This document shows, piece by piece, positions 6,397 through 10,595 of a stretch of 10,595 nucleotides of DNA. Source of the stretch: Hyphomicrobiales bacterium. Its GTDB lineage: Bacteria > Pseudomonadota > Alphaproteobacteria > Rhizobiales > Beijerinckiaceae. Where the stretch lies: NCBI GenBank assembly GCA_015655535.1, contig JAATEW010000332.1, forward strand, positions 1 through 10,595. The letters are read 5' to 3'. Below the pieces are notes generated by a model that searched no databases, had not been told where the DNA came from, and worked only from the letters and a program-made list of their open reading frames with translations. The translations under genes and the position numbers were made by a program. The stretch's first letter is position 1. Every line of letters starts with the position of its first letter.

Positions 6397-7062
6397 ATGA
6401 AAAAACTGCCCATCGCCGGCCTTTTGAGTTTCAACAGCGGCTTCGTCGATACGGTCGGCTTTTTCGGCCTCCAAGGTCTTTTCGCGGCGCATGTCACCGG
6501 AAACTTCGTGACGATGGGCTCGACCCTCGTCTTCGGCACGCAGGGCATTATCGGCAAGCTTCTCGTTCTGCCCGAATTCGTTGTGATGGTAATCCTCACA
6601 CGATGGGCCGGGCTCTATCTTTCGGCGCGCAAATGGCCGGTCCTGCGTCCGATACTGTCACTCGACCTTCTTTTCCTCATCGGCTTTTTCGTTCTTGCCA
6701 ATGTCTATGGGCCTTTTGCCGATGCCGATTCGCCGGCGGCACTGGCCGCGAGTTTCACCGCCGTCGCCGCGATGGCCGTCTTGAACGCCGTACAGCGCGT
6801 TCATCTGACCGATGTCCCGCCGATCACGATCATGACCGGCAATACGACACAGGTCGCGCTGGATGCGGCCGATCTCATGCGCGGCCTCGATCCGGACAAG
6901 AAAGCTGTGGTGCGCATGCGGTTTCTGCGCACGATCAACAGTATTTTCTTCTTCTTCACCGGCTGCGCCGCCGCGATCCTCATGCATTTCCATTTCGGCT
7001 TTTGGGACCTCGGCCTGCCGGTCGTCATCGGCCTTGTCTGCGTGATCCTCAGCCACGATTGA
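6397..7062 (+). CDS. DUF1275 (YoaK-type) integral membrane protein
   Basis: A 221-residue inner-membrane protein with about six hydrophobic helices. Two family hallmarks are present: SGFVDTVGFFGLQGLFAAHVTGNFV in the first quarter (residues about 14-38), and VPPITIMTGNTTQ about 100 residues later, a repeat of the 'M-TGN' motif. Members are known as YoaK or DUF1275 proteins; their function is not established, and a transport role is only presumed. The start at 6397 is chosen because the family begins just before this first helix; the ribosome-binding site is weak. A five-codon ORF (6383-6400) overlaps this start. The gene sits 29 bp after the HD-domain gene on the same strand, so the two likely share a transcript. 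A GNRA-loop hairpin overlaps its stop codon. Confidence 0.88.
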   Translation: MKKLPIAGLLSFNSGFVDTVGFFGLQGLFAAHVTGNFVTMGSTLVFGTQGIIGKLLVLPEFVVMVILTRWAGLYLSARKWPVLRPILSLDLLFLIGFFVLANVYGPFADADSPAALAASFTAVAAMAVLNAVQRVHLTDVPPITIMTGNTTQVALDAADLMRGLDPDKKAVVRMRFLRTINSIFFFFTGCAAAILMHFHFGFWDLGLPVVIGLVCVILSHD

Positions 7063-7080
7063 GCCGCTGAGAAGCGGTTC
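7061..7080 (+). terminator. Hairpin at the DUF1275 stop codon, possible terminator
   Basis: GAGCCGCT (7061-7068) pairs with AGCGGTTC (7073-7080) over 8 bp with one G-U wobble, closed by a GAGA (GNRA-type) tetraloop. It begins inside the TGA stop. A short TTTT (7094-7097) follows about 14 nt later, too far for a textbook intrinsic terminator. It may instead stabilise the mRNA end. Confidence 0.35.
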
Positions 7081-7183
7081 GCAGAACAAGTCCTTTTATA
7101 CGACATTGGCTTTGGCGCAGAGTGGCAACCCTTGGCGCTTTGGTTTAGATTCAGTTTCAATTCAATTTTAGAAGTCGATTTAA

Positions 7184-10060
7184 ATGGCGGCCTTCGTGAT
7201 CTTGTTATCTCTTTTGTTCGTGATCGCGTTTGTACTCGGTCCGATCGGTTTTTTTCTGACGCTCGGCGCACGGACAAGGCTCGCTAAAACCGAGGGGCAG
7301 CTCAATAGAGCGGAGACGCGGCTCGCCAAAGCTGAACGTCAGATTGTCGATCTTCGACAGGTCTCACGTGATCTGCAACTGCGGGCGGCGGCCGATGCCG
7401 CCTTGGCGCGCATCCCCGTACCGGAACCTGTACCGCCGCCCGCAGAAACCACAGAGCCGGTCGAAGAACCGCAGCCCATGCCGACCGGAGACATTTCCGC
7501 TTCGCCGCAACCTCTGGAAGAACCGGAAGCCGCGCCACCGCCTGTTGAACCCATCACTTTGCAAGCTGAGCCCGTCGAGGAACCGCGGTCTGCTCCGCTG
7601 CCCGAGCCCCCGCCCTTGCCGCCGCGTGCCGCCGCTGCGCCGCCACGGGCCTCGCTCGAAGAAACATTGGGAACCGGTTGGGCGGTCTGGATCGGCGGCA
7701 TAGCGCTCGGTCTCGGCGCCCTGCTCCTCGTGCGCTATTCGATCGAACAGGGCTGGTTCGGCCCCGGCGCGCGCGTCCTGCTGGGGCTTGCCTTGGCCGC
7801 AGCCTTGATCGCTGCCGGCGAATATTTGCGCCGCCACGATCCGGCCCGAAATTTACCCTTCGCCCAGGACAGACCGCTGCCATCGGAAATTCCGGCCGTA
7901 CTCACATCGGCCGGAACCGTCGCGGCCTTCGGGGCGATCTATGCCGCCCATGCGCTCTATGGATTCATCGGACCGGCTTTCGCCTTCGTGGCACTCGGCG
8001 CGGTAGGATTGGCGGCCATGCTCGCCGCCGCCTTGCACGGACCGGCCCTCGCGGGTCTTGGTTTGCTCGGCGCTTTGATCGCGCCGCTGCTCGTCCAATC
8101 TGATGCGCCGAACCCTTGGCCCGTCGCGCTCTATCTGACCGTCGTGATCGCCTTCGCCTATGCGCTTGCGCGGCTGCGCCTCTGGCTCTGGCTGGCGCTT
8201 TGCGCAGCGGCGGGCGGCTTCATATGGGGCTTCGTCCTTCTTGCCGGCCACACGATCGATTTTAAGGAAGCGGCGCTCGTCCACGGCGTAATCGAGACCC
8301 TCATGGCGACCGTCCTCTTCGCCATCGTCAATGGCGCGGGCACCGCCGATCAAGACGCGGAAAACGACCCTTTCGCGCTCTTCGTTTCGTCGGGTTTCGC
8401 CATCCTTGTTCTGATCGTCCTGAATACCCAAACCATCTCGGGCCAATTCGGCACAGGCTGGATTGTGGGCGCTGGCGCGACCATCGCCATCCTCGCCATC
8501 GGCGGACTGCTGGCCCCGACCGCCGCCGGTCTTCTTCTTGCCGCAGGCGTGATGCTGGCGCTCTGCCTGCTCATCTGGCCCGTCGCCGCCAACCTGCCGG
8601 TTTTTCCCTCGGATGCCTGGTTCCAGACCTGGCCGCATCCGAAGTCGGACTCGACCTTCGCGACCTTCGCAGGAATAGGCGCCGCAGGTCTCGCGCTTCT
8701 ATCCGGCAAACGCCTCTTCGATGGCTTATCGCTGCGCGCACCTATCGCAACGATCTACGCGGGTGCCGCCGGTCTTATACCGCTCGCGGTGCTCGTCATC
8801 GCCTACATGCGGCTGGCGCATAGCGAGATCAATCTGCCTTTCGCCGTCATCGCAGGCGGGCTCGCTTTTGCCTTTCTGATCGCCGCCAATTTCTTCTTCA
8901 GCCGCGATGCCGCGCAGACGCATCCGATCCTTCGGCTCGGCCTCGGCGCCTTCGCATCGGCAGCCCTGGCCGCTTTGGCTCTTGGCCTCGTCTTTGCTCT
9001 CGATCGCGGCATGCTGACGGTCGCACTCGCACTCGCGGCTTTGGGCGCAGCTTTCGTCGACCGGCGCCTCGATATTGGCGCGCTCCGCTGGTGCGTCGCG
9101 GGGCTTGGCCTCATCATCGCCGCGCGGCTTCTCTATGAACCGCGCATCGTCGGCGCCGATCTTGGCACGACGCCGATCTTCAACTGGCTGCTTTGGGGCT
9201 ATGGCGTGCCGGCGGCTGCCTTTGCAGTCGCTGCACAACTCCTGCACCGGCGAGGCCAGGATGTGCCGGTGCTCGTCGCGCAGGCGCTCAGCATTCTCTT
9301 TTTCGCGCTGCTCTTCTTTTTCGAGATCCGCCACGCGATCAACAATGGCGATCCCTTTGCCAAGACATCGAGCCTAATCGAGCAAGGGCTCTTCGCGACG
9401 GTGGCTTTCGGATTTTCCCTCGTGCTGACACGCCTCGATGTCACGCAGACGAGCCCGGTCTTGCGCTATGCGTCGCTGGGCTTCGGGATTATCTCCTTCG
9501 CGACAAGCCTTTTCGGTTTGCTCCTCTCCGAAAATCCGCTGTGGAGCGGCGAACCCCTTGAAGGCGGCTTCATCTTCAATTCGCTTTGGCTTGGCTATGG
9601 CCTGCCGGCCTTGATGGCGTTCTGGCTCGGGCGCGCCGCGCAAGGCATCAGGCCCGATTGGTATTGGCAGGGCGCGCGCGTCGCCTCATTGGTTCTCATC
9701 TTCGCCTTCCTCAACCTGGAGCTGCGGCACCTGTTTCAAGGCGCGGATCTGACCTGGATCGACTGGCACTATGGCCTCCCCGCACCTCGCCATACCACCG
9801 ATACGGAGGTCTATTGCTATTCAGCGCTCTGGCTTTTGCTGTCGATCCTGTTTCTGGCCTATGGGCTCTGGCGCGCCTCGGTCGTCGCGCGTATTGCTTC
9901 GGCGGTCTTGATGCTGATGACCATTTTGAAAGTCTTTCTCTTCGATCTCAATGGCCTCACCGGCGTGATCAGAGCCTTGTCCTTCATCGGGCTCGGCCTT
10001 GTGCTGATCGGCATCGGCCTCGTCTACCAGAGACTGGTTTTCGCGCCGCGCCGGCCTTAG
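7184..10060 (+). CDS. DUF2339 large polytopic membrane protein
   Basis: A 958-residue protein. Layout: one N-terminal membrane helix (about residues 4-27); a charged heptad-like segment (about 31-75, LAKTEGQLNRAETRLAKAERQ) that may be a coiled coil; a Pro/Glu-rich linker (about 76-155, repeats like EPVEEP and PPP); the family signature SLEETLGTGWAVWIGG-ALGLGALLLVRYSIEQGWFGP (about 156-193); then more than twenty consecutive hydrophobic helices to the C-terminus. This matches the DUF2339 / COG5373 family of predicted membrane proteins, whose function is unknown. The repetitive helices recall large transporters or envelope polymer enzymes, but no catalytic motif is visible. The start is ATG 7184; the Shine-Dalgarno site is weak (GAAG 10 nt upstream). 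It is preceded by a 121-bp gap. Long antisense frames across it are GC-codon artefacts. Confidence 0.9.
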   Translation: MAAFVILLSLLFVIAFVLGPIGFFLTLGARTRLAKTEGQLNRAETRLAKAERQIVDLRQVSRDLQLRAAADAALARIPVPEPVPPPAETTEPVEEPQPMPTGDISASPQPLEEPEAAPPPVEPITLQAEPVEEPRSAPLPEPPPLPPRAAAAPPRASLEETLGTGWAVWIGGIALGLGALLLVRYSIEQGWFGPGARVLLGLALAAALIAAGEYLRRHDPARNLPFAQDRPLPSEIPAVLTSAGTVAAFGAIYAAHALYGFIGPAFAFVALGAVGLAAMLAAALHGPALAGLGLLGALIAPLLVQSDAPNPWPVALYLTVVIAFAYALARLRLWLWLALCAAAGGFIWGFVLLAGHTIDFKEAALVHGVIETLMATVLFAIVNGAGTADQDAENDPFALFVSSGFAILVLIVLNTQTISGQFGTGWIVGAGATIAILAIGGLLAPTAAGLLLAAGVMLALCLLIWPVAANLPVFPSDAWFQTWPHPKSDSTFATFAGIGAAGLALLSGKRLFDGLSLRAPIATIYAGAAGLIPLAVLVIAYMRLAHSEINLPFAVIAGGLAFAFLIAANFFFSRDAAQTHPILRLGLGAFASAALAALALGLVFALDRGMLTVALALAALGAAFVDRRLDIGALRWCVAGLGLIIAARLLYEPRIVGADLGTTPIFNWLLWGYGVPAAAFAVAAQLLHRRGQDVPVLVAQALSILFFALLFFFEIRHAINNGDPFAKTSSLIEQGLFATVAFGFSLVLTRLDVTQTSPVLRYASLGFGIISFATSLFGLLLSENPLWSGEPLEGGFIFNSLWLGYGLPALMAFWLGRAAQGIRPDWYWQGARVASLVLIFAFLNLELRHLFQGADLTWIDWHYGLPAPRHTTDTEVYCYSALWLLLSILFLAYGLWRASVVARIASAVLMLMTILKVFLFDLNGLTGVIRALSFIGLGLVLIGIGLVYQRLVFAPRRP

Positions 10061-10104
10061 AGCTTGCCGCGTGAGCTCGCGCAGGAATTGATGTATAGGG
10101 ACCC

Positions 10105-10380
10105 ATGACCAAGCCTAAAAAAGAGCCGGATGTGACCGAGAAAAACACCGATATTGCCGCCCTGCCCTTCGAACAGGCCATGGCCGAGCTCGAAGGGATC
10201 GTCGAGCGGCTGGAAAAGGGATCGGTCGCGCTCGAAGAGTCGATTGCGATCTACGAGCGCGGCGAAGCGCTTAAGAAACATTGCGAGACGCTGCTGAAAT
10301 CGGCCGAGCAGCGAATCGAAAAGATCACACTCGGCTCGGACGGCAAACCGACGGGCACGGAACCGCTCGACGTGGAATGA
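10105..10380 (+). CDS. xseB: Exodeoxyribonuclease VII small subunit
   Basis: A 91-residue protein, a normal size for XseB. It has the full family pattern: LPFEQAMAELEGIVERLEKGSVALEESIAIYERGEALKKHCETLL, followed by a helix with AEQRIEKI. XseB partners with XseA to form exonuclease VII, which degrades single-stranded DNA in both directions to oligonucleotides in repair and recombination. The large subunit is not in the window. About 20 charged residues (Lys/Glu/Asp) precede the conserved helical hairpin. ATG 10105 has AGGGA about 4 nt upstream. The gene follows the DUF2339 gene by 44 bp with no visible terminator, so co-transcription is possible. The call is very sure. Confidence 0.97.
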   Translation: MTKPKKEPDVTEKNTDIAALPFEQAMAELEGIVERLEKGSVALEESIAIYERGEALKKHCETLLKSAEQRIEKITLGSDGKPTGTEPLDVE

Positions 10381-10429
10381 CCGGTTCGGTTATATAATTC
10401 TTTTATATTGGAAAGGGTTTTGCTACATG

Positions 10430-10459
10430 GTTTCCCGACGTTTTCAAACGTTGGGAAGC
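10430..10459 (+). promoter_or_regulatory. 14-bp hairpin covering the ribosome-binding site of the last gene
   Basis: GTTTCCCGACGTTT (10430-10443) and AAACGTTGGGAAGC (10446-10459) pair over all 14 positions, with two G-U wobbles and a 2-nt centre (in practice a slightly larger loop). The 3' arm contains GGGAAG, the likely Shine-Dalgarno site, and ends 4 nt before ATG 10464. In RNA this fold would hide the ribosome-binding site; in DNA it could be an operator palindrome. No U tract follows, so it is unlikely to be an xseB terminator. A TATAAT hexamer lies upstream at 10393-10398 without a clear -35. Confidence 0.6.
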
Positions 10460-10463
10460 AATC

Positions 10464-10595
10464 ATGAAGTCTGTGCGTCTTTTCACGGCCGCGGCTCTGC
10501 TGTTGGCTTCGCCCTGCACATTCGCCGAGCCCACCGCGCCGGACAGCACGGTCATCGACTACCGCCAGCCCGCGCCCCGCACGAAACTCGAAAGA
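10464..10595 (+). CDS. Exported protein, N-terminal fragment (3' end outside window)
   Basis: The first 44 codons of a gene cut by the window end. The protein begins MKSVRLFTAAALLLASPCTFA, a typical Sec signal peptide: basic start, hydrophobic core at about residues 6-15, and a probable cleavage after CTFA (residue 21) before EPTAPDS. The visible mature part is polar and proline-rich (YRQPAPRTKLER). The signal peptide contains one Cys, but the residues around it do not form a convincing lipobox. GGGAAG about 5 nt upstream of the ATG is a plausible ribosome-binding site, but it is buried in a strong hairpin. The frame is open to the last base. I do not recognise the family; a periplasmic or secreted location is the only supported inference. 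Confidence 0.75.
   Translation, partial: MKSVRLFTAAALLLASPCTFAEPTAPDSTVIDYRQPAPRTKLER

Noticed and set aside
7853..8638. 261-codon reverse open frame inside the DUF2339 gene
   Set aside because: It is rich in Arg, Gly, Asp and Glu because it mirrors hydrophobic codons on the other strand; it has no motifs or start signal. The same holds for the reverse frame at 8726-9334.

Overview
The window is high-GC DNA from an alphaproteobacterium, most likely Hyphomicrobiales. The Beijerinckiaceae are a reasonable guess, from codon bias, the xseB type and the mix of DUF1275, DUF2339 and WcbI-like genes, but no rRNA or other strong marker is present to fix the genus. It looks like chromosomal housekeeping and accessory DNA. 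I saw no phage, transposase, integrase, CRISPR array, tRNA or rRNA.

Left part (1-1705): the 3' end of a fatty-acyl-AMP ligase-like gene runs rightward into a leftward WcbI-like polysaccharide-biosynthesis gene, and their stop ends overlap by 10 bp. This looks like the edge of an envelope lipid or capsule locus. Next is a small leftward gene for a secreted four-cysteine protein, ending in a strong hairpin terminator.

Middle (1754-6367): DNA-3-methyladenine glycosylase I (tag) reads rightward, divergent from the secreted-protein gene. A membrane-anchored phosphodiester glycosidase-domain protein follows. It converges on a large leftward AAA+ ATPase, and the gap between them holds an inverted-repeat element. 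The ATPase is the most unusual protein here: a single AAA module behind a long N-terminal region of unknown type. A rightward HD-domain phosphohydrolase diverges from it across about 330 bp of non-coding DNA.

Right part (6397-10595): a DUF1275 (YoaK-type) membrane protein lies 29 bp behind the HD gene and is probably co-transcribed with it. It is followed by a very large DUF2339 polytopic membrane protein, the exodeoxyribonuclease VII small subunit (xseB), and the 5' end of an exported-protein gene. The ribosome-binding site of that last gene lies inside a 14-bp hairpin.

Two DNA-metabolism genes (tag, xseB) are recognisable but not adjacent. I see no single multigene system that ties the window together. 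The main points for follow-up are the AAA+ ATPase, the hairpin that covers a start site, and the intergenic repeat. All family calls come from reading motifs; no database search was possible.
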